Shown here in pieces: positions 1 through 8,328 of a stretch of DNA of 32,029 bases. Origin of the DNA: JADGGM01 sp035277485 (GTDB lineage Bacteria > Gemmatimonadota > Gemmatimonadetes > Gemmatimonadales > Gemmatimonadaceae); assembly GCA_035277485.1 (NCBI GenBank), contig DATEKK010000204.1, forward strand, positions 1-32,029, read 5' to 3'. A program made the position numbers and the translations under genes. Below the pieces are notes generated by a model, which saw nothing but the letters and a program-made list of their open reading frames with translations, searched no databases and was not told where the DNA came from. The number at the start of each line of letters is the position of its first letter. The stretch's first letter is position 1.

Positions 1-249
1 TACACGGCCTACGTGGCCTGGGCGGTCTCCTCCGATCTGACCCATTGGCAGCGACTCGGCGTCGTGACGAACGGGAAGTCGACCGTCGGCGCGGTCACGA
101 TGGACAAGTTCCTGCTCGTGATTGCCGCCGCGCGCGACACCGCGGCCGCGACGCACAGCGGCCCCTCCGTGTTGCACGGGAGCTCGCCGAGTACCTTCCT
201 GCAGAGCTTCCAGGCGCACACCGCGTTCTTCCACGGAGTCACGGATTGA
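1..249 (+). CDS. C-terminal fragment of an unrecognised protein (5' end outside window)
   Basis: The frame is open from the first base and stops with TGA at 247-249, so this is the 3' end of a gene that begins upstream. The visible 82 residues include AWAVSSDLTHWQRLG, a pattern of the kind seen in beta-propeller glycosidase or sialidase-like proteins (SSDLxxW), but the piece is too short to assign a family. Its stop overlaps the likely TTG start of the multicopper oxidase gene (TTGA at 246-249), so the two are probably translationally coupled. The function is unknown. The reading frame is supported by the close junction and by ordinary codon use. Confidence 0.6.
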   Translation, partial: YTAYVAWAVSSDLTHWQRLGVVTNGKSTVGAVTMDKFLLVIAAARDTAAATHSGPSVLHGSSPSTFLQSFQAHTAFFHGVTD

Positions 250-2024
250 ATCGCAGCATGTGGACGACCGCGGCGCTGCTCGTCGCCGCGGTCGCGGCGA
301 CGAGCAGCGCCCAGCAGCACGACACCACCATGCCGCCGGGCATGCCCATGCCGGGCATGCCCGCGCCCCGCGCGGACACCTCGCCTGACAAGAAAGAGCC
401 GGCGGCCGCGATGACCATGCCCGGCATGTCATCCAAAGAGATGGCCATGCCCATCCCGATGCCCAAAGGCATGGTGATGATGCCGGGCCTCGTCGGACTG
501 ACGCCGCCGGGCGGCACGTTTCTCCCCGGCGCCGGCATCAACCCGGCCTCCCTGCCTAACGTTAGGCCGAGCGAGGTGGTGCGCATCAAGGATGGCGATA
601 CGCTCGACCTGTCGGCGACGCTCGTGCGCCGCACGATCGCCGGACGCCCGTACGTGATGTACGGATTCAATGGCCAGGTGCCGGGTCCGCTCCTCCGCGT
701 GCCGCAGAACGCGACCATCACCGTGCGGTTTCACAACCGCATCGATCTGCCCAGTTCGATACACTGGCATGGCGTCCGCCTCGACAACCGCTTCGATGGC
801 GTGCCGGGCATCACGCAACAGCCGGTCGCACCGGGCGACAGTTTCGTCTATCACGTCCATTTCCCCGATGCCGGCGTGTACTGGTATCACCCGCACGTGC
901 GCGAAGACGTCGAGCAGGCTCTCGGCCTCTTCGGCAACATGATCGTCGACTCGCCGGACTCGGCCTACTACTCGCCGGCCAATCGAGAGCAGGTTCTCGT
1001 GTTCGATGATCTGCTCGTGAACGCGGACACGCTCATCCCGTACGGCAAAACCGGGCCGGACTTCGCGCTCATGGGACGCGTGGGCAACCTGTTGCTCGTG
1101 AACGGTGAGCCGCGATACACGTTCGCGGCGCATCGCGGCGAGGTCGTACGATTTTTCCTCACGAACGCCGCCAGCTCGCGCACCTACAACATCTCGTTCG
1201 GCGGCGCGCCCATGAAGGTGCTGGCGTCGGATGTGAGCCGGTTCGAGCACGAGGAACGTGTGCCGAGCGTCATCCTCGCGCCGGCCGAGCGCTACATCGT
1301 CGAGGTGCGCTTCGACCATCCTGGCCGCTACGCGCTGGTCAACGCCGTGCAGGCGATCAACCATTACCGCGGCGAGTTCGACGCCGAAGTCGATACGTTA
1401 GGCATGGTGACCGTCGATTCGACGGCCGCCGCACCCGATTACGCCGCCCCGTTCGACGCGCTGCGCGCCAATGAAGCGGTCACCCGCGACATCGACCGCT
1501 ACCGCCCCTACTTCGACAAGCCGCCCGACAAACGCCTCACGCTCACGATGCGCGGCAGCGGTCTCCCGCTCGCGACCGTGCAGTTCATGAACGTCGACAC
1601 CGCGTATTACGCGCCCGTCGAATGGGTGGATGGCATGCCCGACATGAACTGGCTGTCGACGAGCGACCAGGTCCGGTGGATCCTCCGCGACGACGCGTCG
1701 GGCAAGGAGAACATGGATATCGACTGGCACGTGAAGCAGGGATCGGTGGTGAAGCTCGAGCTGTACAACGATCCCAAGTCGTTCCATCCGATGCAGCATC
1801 CCATCCATCTGCACGGCCAGCGCATGCTCGTGGTCGCGCGCGATGGAGTGCGGACCAAGAATCTGGTGTGGAAGGATACGGTGTTGATCCCGGTGGGGTC
1901 GACGGTCGACGTGCTGATCGACGCGTCGAATCCGGGCACGTGGATGCTGCACTGCCACATCGCCGAGCACTTGGGCTCAGGGATGATGACCGCACTGCAC
2001 GTCGACCCCGGACCCGCGTCCTGA
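246..2024 (+). CDS. Exported multicopper oxidase with Met-rich N-terminal segment
   Basis: Multicopper oxidase of about 592 aa that oxidises a substrate (Cu(I), phenols or similar) and reduces oxygen to water. All copper-ligand motifs are visible: HWHG (about H173/H175), HPH (about H215/H217), HPIHLHG (about H521/H523) and HCHIAEHLGSGM (about 569-580), with Cys570 and axial Met580 for the type 1 site. The protein starts with a signal peptide (Arg in the n-region, an Ala/Val/Leu core, cleavage near SSA-QQ), so it is periplasmic or extracellular. I chose TTG at 246 because GGAG at 235-238 lies 7 nt upstream and Asn-Arg then form the n-region; ATG at 258 is the alternative. Residues about 29-80 carry 13 Met in MPGM-like repeats, suggesting copper handling as in CueO/CopA-type enzymes. 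The exact substrate cannot be read from the sequence. Confidence 0.93.
   Translation: MNRSMWTTAALLVAAVAATSSAQQHDTTMPPGMPMPGMPAPRADTSPDKKEPAAAMTMPGMSSKEMAMPIPMPKGMVMMPGLVGLTPPGGTFLPGAGINPASLPNVRPSEVVRIKDGDTLDLSATLVRRTIAGRPYVMYGFNGQVPGPLLRVPQNATITVRFHNRIDLPSSIHWHGVRLDNRFDGVPGITQQPVAPGDSFVYHVHFPDAGVYWYHPHVREDVEQALGLFGNMIVDSPDSAYYSPANREQVLVFDDLLVNADTLIPYGKTGPDFALMGRVGNLLLVNGEPRYTFAAHRGEVVRFFLTNAASSRTYNISFGGAPMKVLASDVSRFEHEERVPSVILAPAERYIVEVRFDHPGRYALVNAVQAINHYRGEFDAEVDTLGMVTVDSTAAAPDYAAPFDALRANEAVTRDIDRYRPYFDKPPDKRLTLTMRGSGLPLATVQFMNVDTAYYAPVEWVDGMPDMNWLSTSDQVRWILRDDASGKENMDIDWHVKQGSVVKLELYNDPKSFHPMQHPIHLHGQRMLVVARDGVRTKNLVWKDTVLIPVGSTVDVLIDASNPGTWMLHCHIAEHLGSGMMTALHVDPGPAS
554..567. repeat. Perfect 14-bp palindrome of two abutting GTTAGGC words
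   Basis: GCCTAAC at 554-560 is followed directly by GTTAGGC at 561-567, giving a perfect palindrome inside the multicopper oxidase gene, where it encodes Pro-Asn-Val-Arg. It is the only place in the window where two copies of the over-represented 7-mer meet head to head without a spacer. Confidence 0.9.
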
Positions 2025-2042
2025 TTCGTTAGGCGCGGGTGC

Positions 2043-3017
2043 TCACGTGCGCGGGTGCGAGTCGAACATACGGCGCCACTTGTTCTTGAGACGTGACAGC
2101 GAGAAGCGATACACGTCATCGTATTCGCGCGCGAGCCGCGCGCGCTCATCGTAGAGATGCGTGATGATGACGTTGCGCTCCATGATCTCGTCGACGAATC
2201 GCTCGAGGCTCACGGCGGGTTGGGCGTCCGAGTCGCACGGCCAGGCGGCGGGGTCATAGTCGAACGCGATGAAGTCCTGCGCGTACACATCGTGGACGCG
2301 CTTGGCGAGCGATGGTGAGTACGCCGCGCCGGCGAGCAGCGCCGCCCCGTTCGCGTGCGGCATCGTCTCGGGGGGTTCGTGGCCGGCGCGCCGATAGAGC
2401 AGCGACACCGTTGCGGGAAGACTCTCGGTTTTCCCGATGTGCGTGTAGCGAATGGCGTCGGGATACGTGAGGTCCACCTGACGGCGCCAATGCGGATCGG
2501 TCGTCGCGCTGATCGTGCGCTCGACGTGCGCAACGAACTCGGAGAATTGAATGGGTTGCTTTTTCCAGACGTCCGGCGCGGCGCCGCGCACGGCCAGGTA
2601 CACGTCTTCGGCCGTAGGCTCGTACAGATACACTTTGTCGCGCCACGCCGAAACAAATCGCGTGTACGGATTGCGCACGACGGTGAACCGGAGGACGTCG
2701 TCGTCTTCGAGCAGTTCCCGTTGGGCGGCGTCGTCGAGCTCGGTGAGCGCGGGGAGCGGCGCGTTGACGCGCGCGTGTACGAACATGCCGCGCTTGGTCT
2801 GGCGGCTCATATGCGGGTACATCGCGAGCGGTTTCAGCGCGTACAGATCGCGGAGCACCATCTTCATCGCGGTGCACGCGGCCTTCGGCACTTCGAGATA
2901 GACGACGCGGTCTCTCAGATGTGCGAAGGATCCGTACGCGAGGCGTTTTTCGACTGCGCCGGGAGTCAAACCCGGACAGGCATCCAGTATGCGCGTTACG
3001 GCATACCCATGACCCAT
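2043..3017 (-). CDS. Sulfotransferase family 2 protein (carbohydrate sulfotransferase-like)
   Basis: Predicted PAPS-dependent sulfotransferase of 324 aa that moves a sulfuryl group to a carbohydrate or similar acceptor. The 5'-phosphosulfate-binding loop appears as VPKAACTAMK (about 43-52). The 3'-phosphate-binding motif appears as RFTVVRNPYTRFVSAWRDK (about 110-128), with Arg115 and Ser123 in the expected places. Both are typical of the Sulfotransfer_2 family (CHST11-like). No signal peptide or membrane segment is evident, so it is probably cytoplasmic. ATG at 3017 is preferred because GGAGG lies 6 nt upstream; an in-frame GTG at 3047 has no comparable site. The gene is convergent with the oxidase gene, with only 18 nt between their stops. 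The acceptor cannot be told from the sequence. Confidence 0.85.
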   Translation of the reverse strand: MGHGYAVTRILDACPGLTPGAVEKRLAYGSFAHLRDRVVYLEVPKAACTAMKMVLRDLYALKPLAMYPHMSRQTKRGMFVHARVNAPLPALTELDDAAQRELLEDDDVLRFTVVRNPYTRFVSAWRDKVYLYEPTAEDVYLAVRGAAPDVWKKQPIQFSEFVAHVERTISATTDPHWRRQVDLTYPDAIRYTHIGKTESLPATVSLLYRRAGHEPPETMPHANGAALLAGAAYSPSLAKRVHDVYAQDFIAFDYDPAAWPCDSDAQPAVSLERFVDEIMERNVIITHLYDERARLAREYDDVYRFSLSRLKNKWRRMFDSHPRT

Positions 3018-3100
3018 GCGACGCCTCCACCGTCTTCCGACCCACACATGAACTTGCTCGGCAAGCGAACTCGTCGCAAGACTGGGGCCGCACGCATGCC

Positions 3101-3120
3101 TCTCAGGGGAAACCCTGAGA
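3101..3120. terminator. 8-bp hairpin with GAAA tetraloop
   Basis: Perfect stem TCTCAGGG (3101-3108) and CCCTGAGA (3113-3120), closed by a GAAA tetraloop and followed by TTT. It lies between the divergent sulfotransferase and permease genes, in a 209-nt gene-free stretch. It could be a leader hairpin of the permease transcript. The T-run is too short for a firm terminator call. Confidence 0.4.
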
Positions 3121-3210
3121 TTTGGCTAACGGATGTTTCGCGTTGGGCAAAGGCCACCCTTGCGGCCATGGATGTGTCGAAGCATTGATCCGCGGTCCTC
3201 GCCTCCTTCT

Positions 3211-3216
3211 TACAAT
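3211..3216 (+). promoter_or_regulatory. Possible -10 element (TACAAT) of the ADOP permease gene
   Basis: TACAAT lies 10 nt upstream of the ATG at 3227, which would give a very short leader. TTGATC at 3185-3190 is the only -35-like word nearby, and its 20-nt spacing is too long to be convincing. No clear Shine-Dalgarno sequence precedes the ATG, which fits near-leaderless initiation. Confidence 0.3.
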
Positions 3217-3226
3217 CGAAGCCCAG

Positions 3227-5797
3227 ATGACGACAGGCGATACGGTTCCAGCCCCGGCCCCGGTTCCGGAGCCCGCTTCGAGTCCGGTTGCGCACCACGC
3301 CGCACGGACCGAACGGTGGAATGCGCTGCTCCAGGACATCCGCTATTCGCTCCGCGGGCTCCGGAAATCGCCCGGCTTCACTGCCGCGGTGGTGATTACC
3401 CTCGCGCTGGGCATCGGCGCCAACGCGGCGATGTTCTCGATCGTCGACCGCCTGCTTTTCCGCGCGCCGGCAATGCTCCGCGATCCGTCGCTCGTGCATC
3501 ACGTGTATCTCGCGCAGACGTATCGAGGCAAGGAAAACTTCAACTCGGGCGTGCAATATCAGCGCTACACGGACTTCACGAAGTGGACGACGTCGTTCAG
3601 CCGCCTCGCCGAGGTGACCGAAGACAAGCTGGCGATCGGTGCCGGCGACGATGCCCGGCAGATGCAGGTGGGCGTCGTGAGCGCCAGTTTCTTCGGGTTC
3701 TTCGACGCGCCGCCGGTGCTCGGCCGCTATTTCACGGCGGCCGAAGACCGCCCGCCTAACGGGACGCCCGTGGCCGTGCTGGCCTACCAGATGTGGCAAA
3801 CCAAGTTCGGCGGCGCGCGCGACGTCCTCGGCAAAGCGATCCAGATCGGCGCAACGACGTACACGATCATCGGCGTGTCCCCGGCTGGATTCGCTGGATT
3901 GTGGGAGAACGAGCCGCCGGCCGCCTTCATCCCGATCACGGCTTACGGGCACGAGCTCGGCGCCAGCTTTGCGATTCCCGGCGAAGCGTGGTACTCGACC
4001 TACCACTGGACGTGGGCGGAGATGATCGCCGAGCGCAAGCCGGGCGTGAGCCTCGCCGCGGCCACGGCGGACATGACGCAGGCGTACATCCGCAGCTATC
4101 AGGCGGCGTTGGCGCTCTCTCCCCACATGCAGCCCATCGCCATCTCGCGACCGCACGCGCTCATCTCCTCGATCCTGAGCGAGCGCGGGCCTAACGAATC
4201 GAGCACGGCCAAGGTCGCCACGTGGATCACCGGCGTCGCCGTCGTCGTGTGGCTCATCGCGTGCGCCAACGTCGCCAACTTGCTGCTCGCCCGCGCGCTG
4301 CGGCGGCGCCGCGAGATCGCCGTGCGCCTGGCGCTCGGCGTGAGCGACGCTCGCCTGGCGTCGCAGCTCGTCACCGAGAGCATCGTGCTCGCGTTGGCCG
4401 GCGGCGTGGTCGGCATCGCGATCGCGCAGTGGGGCGGCGCGCTGTTGCGGGCCGAGCTCTTGTCCGGCAGCGCGAAACCGGCCGTCCTAACGGACGTGCG
4501 CACGCTGCTCTATGCCGGCGCCGCCGCGCTCGTGGCGGGATTGCTCACCGGTCTCGCACCCATCGTACAAACGCGCCGGACCAATCTCGCATCCGATCTC
4601 AAGGCCGGTGCGCGGGAAGGGACCTACCAGCGATCGCGGCTGCGCGTCGGCTTACTGGTCTTTCAGGGAACCCTTTCGGTGGTTCTGCTCGTGGGCGCGG
4701 GTCTCTTCGTGCGAAGCTTGAGCCAGGTGCGCAACCTGCCGCTCGGCTTCGACTCCGAGCACGTGCTGGACGTCGATCTCTCGATGCGCGGCGTCAAACT
4801 CGACAGCGCGCAGAACATCGCACTCCGCCGGCGCCTGCTCGATGCCGCGAGCGCCATCCCCGGCGTCGTGAGCGCCACGCGGCAGCTGACGATGCCGTTC
4901 TGGAGCGCCTGGGACGTGAGCTTGTACGTGGCCGGCATCGACTCGGTCGACAAGTTAGGCAGCTTCGACCTGAACGGCGTGTCGCCCACGTACTTCGCAA
5001 CCATGGGCACGCGCGTCCTTGCCGGCCGCGGGATCACCGAAGCCGACCGCGATGGCGCGCCGCGCTCGATGGTGGTGAGCGAAGGCATGGCGAAGATGCT
5101 GTGGCCAGGACGCAATCCGATCGGCCAGTGCGTGAAAGTCGGCGCCGACACGCTGCCCTGTACCTACGTCGTCGGCGTCGCCGAGAACATCAAGAATGGC
5201 CAGCTCGACAACGATCCGGGCCTCTACTATTACCTGTCGATCGCGCAGTACCATCCGGACATGGGCGGCCTCTTCGTGCGCACCCGCGGCCCGGCGGCCG
5301 ACTATCAGGAAACGCTGCGGCGGTCGCTGCAGCAGGTGATGCCCGGCGCGTCGTATCTCGTGATCACGCCGTTCACGCAGGTGTTAGGCGGGTACACGGA
5401 ATCCTGGCGCCTGGGCGCCACCATGTTCGTGGTGTTCGGCACGCTCGCGCTCGTGCTGGCGGCCATCGGCCTCTACAGCGTCATCGCCTACAACGTGGCC
5501 CAACGGACCCACGAGCTCGGCGTCCGCGCTGCGTTAGGCGCGAAGATGGGCGACCTCGCGCGGCTCGTGGTGCGCGAGGCCATGCAGATCACAGTCGCCG
5601 GCGTCGCCCTCGGCCTGGGACTCGCCCTCTTTGTCGCGCGGTGGGTGGAACCGCTGCTCTTCCACGAGTCGCCGCGCGATCCGTGGGTGTTCGGCATCGT
5701 CGCGGGCGTCCTGCTGGCGGTCGCAGCCGTCGCCAGCTTCATGCCCGCCCAGCGCGCCGCGCGCGCGGACCCCATGCAGGCGCTGCGGTCGGACTAA
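3227..5797 (+). CDS. ADOP-type ABC transporter permease (two MacB/FtsX modules)
   Basis: Large inner-membrane permease of 856 aa with the duplicated MacB_PCD-FtsX layout of ADOP (acidobacterial duplicated orphan permease) proteins. The N-terminus has the family signature: LLQDIRYSLRGLRKSPGF, then a transmembrane helix with ALGIGANAAMFS. A periplasmic domain follows, then a three-helix FtsX block (about 330-445), another helix near 470-493, a second periplasmic domain, and a C-terminal FtsX block (about 725-850) ending in ARADPMQALRSD. No ATPase gene is adjacent, as is usual for the family. ATG at 3227 is preferred over upstream in-frame starts because the added residues look non-coding and the DIRYSLR motif then sits at its usual distance from the start. 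Substrate and partner ATPase are unknown; lipoprotein or peptide export is inferred from MacB homology. Confidence 0.92.
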   Translation: MTTGDTVPAPAPVPEPASSPVAHHAARTERWNALLQDIRYSLRGLRKSPGFTAAVVITLALGIGANAAMFSIVDRLLFRAPAMLRDPSLVHHVYLAQTYRGKENFNSGVQYQRYTDFTKWTTSFSRLAEVTEDKLAIGAGDDARQMQVGVVSASFFGFFDAPPVLGRYFTAAEDRPPNGTPVAVLAYQMWQTKFGGARDVLGKAIQIGATTYTIIGVSPAGFAGLWENEPPAAFIPITAYGHELGASFAIPGEAWYSTYHWTWAEMIAERKPGVSLAAATADMTQAYIRSYQAALALSPHMQPIAISRPHALISSILSERGPNESSTAKVATWITGVAVVVWLIACANVANLLLARALRRRREIAVRLALGVSDARLASQLVTESIVLALAGGVVGIAIAQWGGALLRAELLSGSAKPAVLTDVRTLLYAGAAALVAGLLTGLAPIVQTRRTNLASDLKAGAREGTYQRSRLRVGLLVFQGTLSVVLLVGAGLFVRSLSQVRNLPLGFDSEHVLDVDLSMRGVKLDSAQNIALRRRLLDAASAIPGVVSATRQLTMPFWSAWDVSLYVAGIDSVDKLGSFDLNGVSPTYFATMGTRVLAGRGITEADRDGAPRSMVVSEGMAKMLWPGRNPIGQCVKVGADTLPCTYVVGVAENIKNGQLDNDPGLYYYLSIAQYHPDMGGLFVRTRGPAADYQETLRRSLQQVMPGASYLVITPFTQVLGGYTESWRLGATMFVVFGTLALVLAAIGLYSVIAYNVAQRTHELGVRAALGAKMGDLARLVVREAMQITVAGVALGLGLALFVARWVEPLLFHESPRDPWVFGIVAGVLLAVAAVASFMPAQRAARADPMQALRSD

Positions 5798-5815
5798 CGT
5801 ACGGGGTCCGAGACG

Positions 5816-5851
5816 GGCGCGGGCGTGGCGGGAAACCCGTACGCCCGCGCC
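5816..5851. terminator. GC-rich hairpin after the ADOP permease
   Basis: An 11-bp perfect stem pairs GGCGCGGGCGT (5816-5826) with ACGCCCGCGCC (5841-5851). The inner part can form a further GGG/CCC helix around AAA. No T-run follows, so it may be a stability element or a rho-assisted end. TATATT at 5856-5861 follows at once and could be the -10 of the next gene. Confidence 0.5.
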
Positions 5852-5905
5852 GTCGTATATTGAGGCATGAGATCGGCACCCATCCCGTTCGCGCGGCTGT
5901 GAGCG

Positions 5906-6211
5906 ATGGTCGATCCCGACGTCGTCGAATTCGCACAGGTGATGGCGGTCATCGGTGTGTTTGGCGTGTGCATGATCGGCTGCATCGTCGGCGGCATGAC
6001 CATCCTCAAACGCCGTCCGCGGGAGCGTCCCCCACTGGACGACAATCGGCTGCAACGGCTCGAGCAGGCCGTCGACGCGATTGCCGTCGAGGTGGAGCGC
6101 ATCTCCGAGGGACAGCGCTTCACGACGAAGCTGCTTGCGCAGCGACAGGGTGACGGCGCGGCCGAGCCCGCGGATCCCGTGCGGGTTCCGCGCAGCGACC
6201 AACCGCGATAG
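5906..6211 (+). CDS. Small single-pass membrane protein with cytoplasmic helical tail
   Basis: This 101-aa protein has one strongly hydrophobic segment at about residues 9-33 (VMAVIGVFGVCMIGCIVGG), then a basic KRRPRER stretch. A helical region with heptad-like spacing follows (NRLQRLEQAVDAIAVEVERI, about 47-66), probably a short coiled coil. A polar, disordered C-terminus ends the chain. I do not recognise a named family. The positive-inside pattern puts the tail in the cytoplasm. A TATATT box 45 nt upstream may drive it. The frame is convincing from the membrane and coiled-coil pattern. The function is unknown; a scaffold or regulator of a membrane partner is possible. Confidence 0.75.
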   Translation: MVDPDVVEFAQVMAVIGVFGVCMIGCIVGGMTILKRRPRERPPLDDNRLQRLEQAVDAIAVEVERISEGQRFTTKLLAQRQGDGAAEPADPVRVPRSDQPR

Positions 6212-6326
6212 ACTCGACCGCGGAGCTTGTCTCACAGGGAGCGGCCGGCGCAATGATGCATGAAGCGCCGTCCGTCCGGAATCATCGCCAGGTCGACGTT
6301 GTCCGTTCGCTCTCGCGGAGGTCCTC

Positions 6327-6593
6327 ATGTCACATGCTGCGCTCCGAAACGAATTCCCGCCCCCGCCTGCACCCAGACCATTCGTCCCGCAGGCGCCCAA
6401 CGTACACGTGCAACCGCCGTTCGTGTTCGTCCAAGCCGAGTGGAGCTATCGCGAAGTCGTGCGCGATCTCGATGAGACCGGCGCGATGACCGAAGCCGAT
6501 TTGAACGCGCTCGGTGCCGAAGGCTGGGAGCTCGCGGGCATTCTCCAAGACGGCCGCAGCGTCCGATACTATCTCAAGCGGCAAACGCGCTGA
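6327..6593 (+). CDS. DUF4177-like small protein
   Basis: 88-aa protein with a Pro-rich N-terminus (about 8-32), then a compact domain holding AEWSYREVVRDL, DLNALGAEGWELAGIL and RYYLKR. The order of an aromatic strand, LNxLGxEGWEL and YYLKR is typical of DUF4177-type small proteins, whose role is unknown. GGAGG at 6317-6321 lies 5 nt before the ATG and fixes the start. The gene lies just upstream of the GNAT gene (13 nt gap), so the two may be co-transcribed. No signal peptide or membrane segment is seen. Confidence 0.8.
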   Translation: MSHAALRNEFPPPPAPRPFVPQAPNVHVQPPFVFVQAEWSYREVVRDLDETGAMTEADLNALGAEGWELAGILQDGRSVRYYLKRQTR

Positions 6594-6606
6594 GCCCTCG
6601 TACCGC

Positions 6607-7095
6607 GTGAAACCCGAGACACGCGCCGCCTCGCCAGACGACGAGCGCCGCACGCCGCCCGGCGTGGAACTTCGCCCCTTCGTGGCGGGTGACATTCCGG
6701 AGGCGCTCGCGCTCTGGCGCGCGGCGGACGGCGTGGTGCTGCGCGATGCGGATGGGGCGGCTCCGCTCCGCGACTATCTGCGACGACACGCGGCGTCGAG
6801 CTTCGTCGCCGTGTCTGGATCGCGCGTGATCGGCACCGTGCTCTGCGGACACGATGGCCGCCGCGGCTATTTGTATCATCTCGCTGTCGAGGCTGCGCAT
6901 CGCGGACACGGCGTCGGTCGCGCGCTCGCCACACGTGCGCTCGATGCGCTGCGGCGCGATGGCATCGAGAAGTGTCATCTCATGGTCGTCGCCGGGAACG
7001 CCGAGGCGCGCGCGTTCTGGTCGGCACTGGGTTGGCAGTTGCGATCCGATGTCGCGCTCATGTCGTACACGTCGCCGGAGTCGCCCAACGCGTAG
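6607..7095 (+). CDS. GNAT family N-acetyltransferase
   Basis: Acetyl-CoA-dependent acetyltransferase of 162 aa. The acetyl-CoA pyrophosphate-binding motif A is visible as LAVEAAHRGHGVGRALATRAL at about residues 95-115 (R-G-H-G-V-G-R-A). It is preceded by the usual strand (YLYHLAV) and followed by NAEARAFWSALGWQ, the typical motif B region. The pattern resembles YpeA/RimI-like members, but the substrate cannot be inferred. GTG at 6607 was chosen because the in-frame sequence upstream overlaps the DUF4177-like gene and lacks any domain; no strong ribosome-binding site is visible. The next gene starts 85 nt downstream. Confidence 0.85.
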   Translation: MKPETRAASPDDERRTPPGVELRPFVAGDIPEALALWRAADGVVLRDADGAAPLRDYLRRHAASSFVAVSGSRVIGTVLCGHDGRRGYLYHLAVEAAHRGHGVGRALATRALDALRRDGIEKCHLMVVAGNAEARAFWSALGWQLRSDVALMSYTSPESPNA

Positions 7096-7098
7096 GCA

Positions 7099-7128
7099 TT
7101 GCGGCGGTCGCGTCGGCCGGGATATGGT
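7099..7128 (+). promoter_or_regulatory. Possible sigma-70-like promoter before the DUF1080 gene
   Basis: TTGCGG (7099-7104) and TATGGT (7123-7128) are separated by 18 nt and lie between the GNAT stop and the ATG at 7181. Three of six and four of six positions match the consensus, so this is only a candidate. Confidence 0.3.
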
Positions 7129-7180
7129 ACGGCCGCTGATGTTTCCGCGACTCCACCCACACGCCCAACCGAGGTTGTCC

Positions 7181-7894
7181 ATGGTGTGCCGCCGTATCGC
7201 ACGGAGCCTGACCGTGCTCGTCATCGCCGCGTTCGCGGCCCGGACCGCCACGGCGCAGTCCGCGCCTAACACACTCAGCGCGCGCGAGCGGGCCGACGGC
7301 TGGACGCTCCTGTTCGACGGCCGGACGACGTCGGGGTGGCGCGGCTACAAACAACAGACGATGCCGGCGGGTTGGTCGGTGCAGGACGGCACGCTGACAA
7401 AGAGCACCGAGACGGAGGACATTGTCACCACCGGCGAGTACGGCGATTTCGAGCTCGACGTCGACTGGAAGATCGGCACCGGAGGCAATAGCGGCATTTT
7501 TTATCGGGGGACGGAAGAGTACGATCACGTGTACTGGAGCGCGCCGGAATTTCAGCTGCTGGATGATGCCAACGCGCCCGACGGTAAGAGCCGTCTAACG
7601 GCAGCCGGTTCCGACTACGGGCTCTATCCCTCGCCGGCGGGTATCGTGAAGCCGGCTGGAGAATGGAACACGACGCGGATCATCGTGAAAGGCCCGCACG
7701 TCGAGCACTGGCTCAACGGGAAGAAGCTGCTCTCCTACGAGCTGTGGAGCCCGTCGTGGTCCGCGAAGGTGAAGAAGAGCAAGTTCGCGCCTTACGCAAA
7801 CTATGGCATGGCGAAGAAGGGTCTCATTGCGATCCAGGGCGATCACCCGGGCATGCTGGCGCTGCGCAACATCAAGCTGAAAGAGCTGCGGTGA
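7181..7894 (+). CDS. Exported DUF1080 (3-keto-disaccharide hydrolase-like) protein
   Basis: 237-aa protein with a signal peptide (basic RR n-region, hydrophobic core, cleavage near ATA-QS, about residue 25) and one DUF1080 beta-sandwich domain. The signature WTLLFDGRTTSGWRGY opens the domain. DFELDVDWKIGTGGNSGIFYRG and PAGEWNTTRIIVKGPHVEHWLNG follow, and the chain ends with IAIQGDHPGMLALRNIKLKEL, the standard last strand. Some DUF1080 proteins cleave 3-keto-glucosides; others are uncharacterised. GAGG about 6 nt before the ATG at 7181 supports this start. Location is periplasmic or outside the cell. No oxidoreductase partner for 3-keto sugars lies nearby, so the substrate is open. Confidence 0.9.
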   Translation: MVCRRIARSLTVLVIAAFAARTATAQSAPNTLSARERADGWTLLFDGRTTSGWRGYKQQTMPAGWSVQDGTLTKSTETEDIVTTGEYGDFELDVDWKIGTGGNSGIFYRGTEEYDHVYWSAPEFQLLDDANAPDGKSRLTAAGSDYGLYPSPAGIVKPAGEWNTTRIIVKGPHVEHWLNGKKLLSYELWSPSWSAKVKKSKFAPYANYGMAKKGLIAIQGDHPGMLALRNIKLKELR

Positions 7895-8054
7895 TGCGCG
7901 GGCGTCGCGTGTAGTGGAATCTTGATGTGTCGAGCGCATCGCATCGTGGTCGCGCGCGGGCGCGCACCGGAGCGAGAGAGACCTCGGGCTAACGGGGCGC
8001 GGCAGATGTTTGCGGACGCGCTCGCCGGTTGATGATTTCGCCGAGAGGCGCGCG

Positions 8055-8315
8055 ATGCCGTGGGTGCGTGTGTTGGGCTGGATCGCGATCGCCGCCGCGG
8101 CGTTCCACGCCGTGCGGATGTGGCAGCTCGATTTCCGGCTGCAGCGCATGCGACGCCCCGGGATTCCGCGTTCTGCCTACCTGATCGTCCCATTCCGCTG
8201 GCGTCGCGCGCTCTATGTAGCCGAGGCATCGCCGCTCATCACGCAGGCGTGGCAGGCGGTCGCGCTGATGTACGCGTTCGGGGTGATCGGCGCCGTGCTC
8301 ATCGCGCGACGCTAG
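8055..8315 (+). CDS. Small two-helix membrane protein
   Basis: 86-aa protein with a hydrophobic helix at about residues 4-18 (VRVLGWIAIAAAAF) and another near the C-terminus (about 66-83, AVALMYAFGVIGAVL). A basic central loop rich in Arg (LQRMRRPG, WRRALY) separates them. GAGAGG about 7 nt before the ATG supports the start. A strong rho-independent terminator follows the stop, which supports a real monocistronic gene. No named family is recognised. Confidence 0.65.
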   Translation: MPWVRVLGWIAIAAAAFHAVRMWQLDFRLQRMRRPGIPRSAYLIVPFRWRRALYVAEASPLITQAWQAVALMYAFGVIGAVLIARR

Positions 8316-8328
8316 GGCGGTCCGCACG

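Noticed and set aside
3101..3200. Riboswitch (c-di-GMP-I type) in the leader of the permease
   Set aside because: A GNRA-type hairpin and a GGCAAAGG word are present, but the conserved core and the second receptor stem are missing.
4222..6153. Long Arg-rich open frame inside the ADOP permease gene
   Set aside because: It is out of frame with a well-supported membrane protein; the composition (Arg, Pro, Ala repeats) is typical of shadow frames in high-GC DNA.
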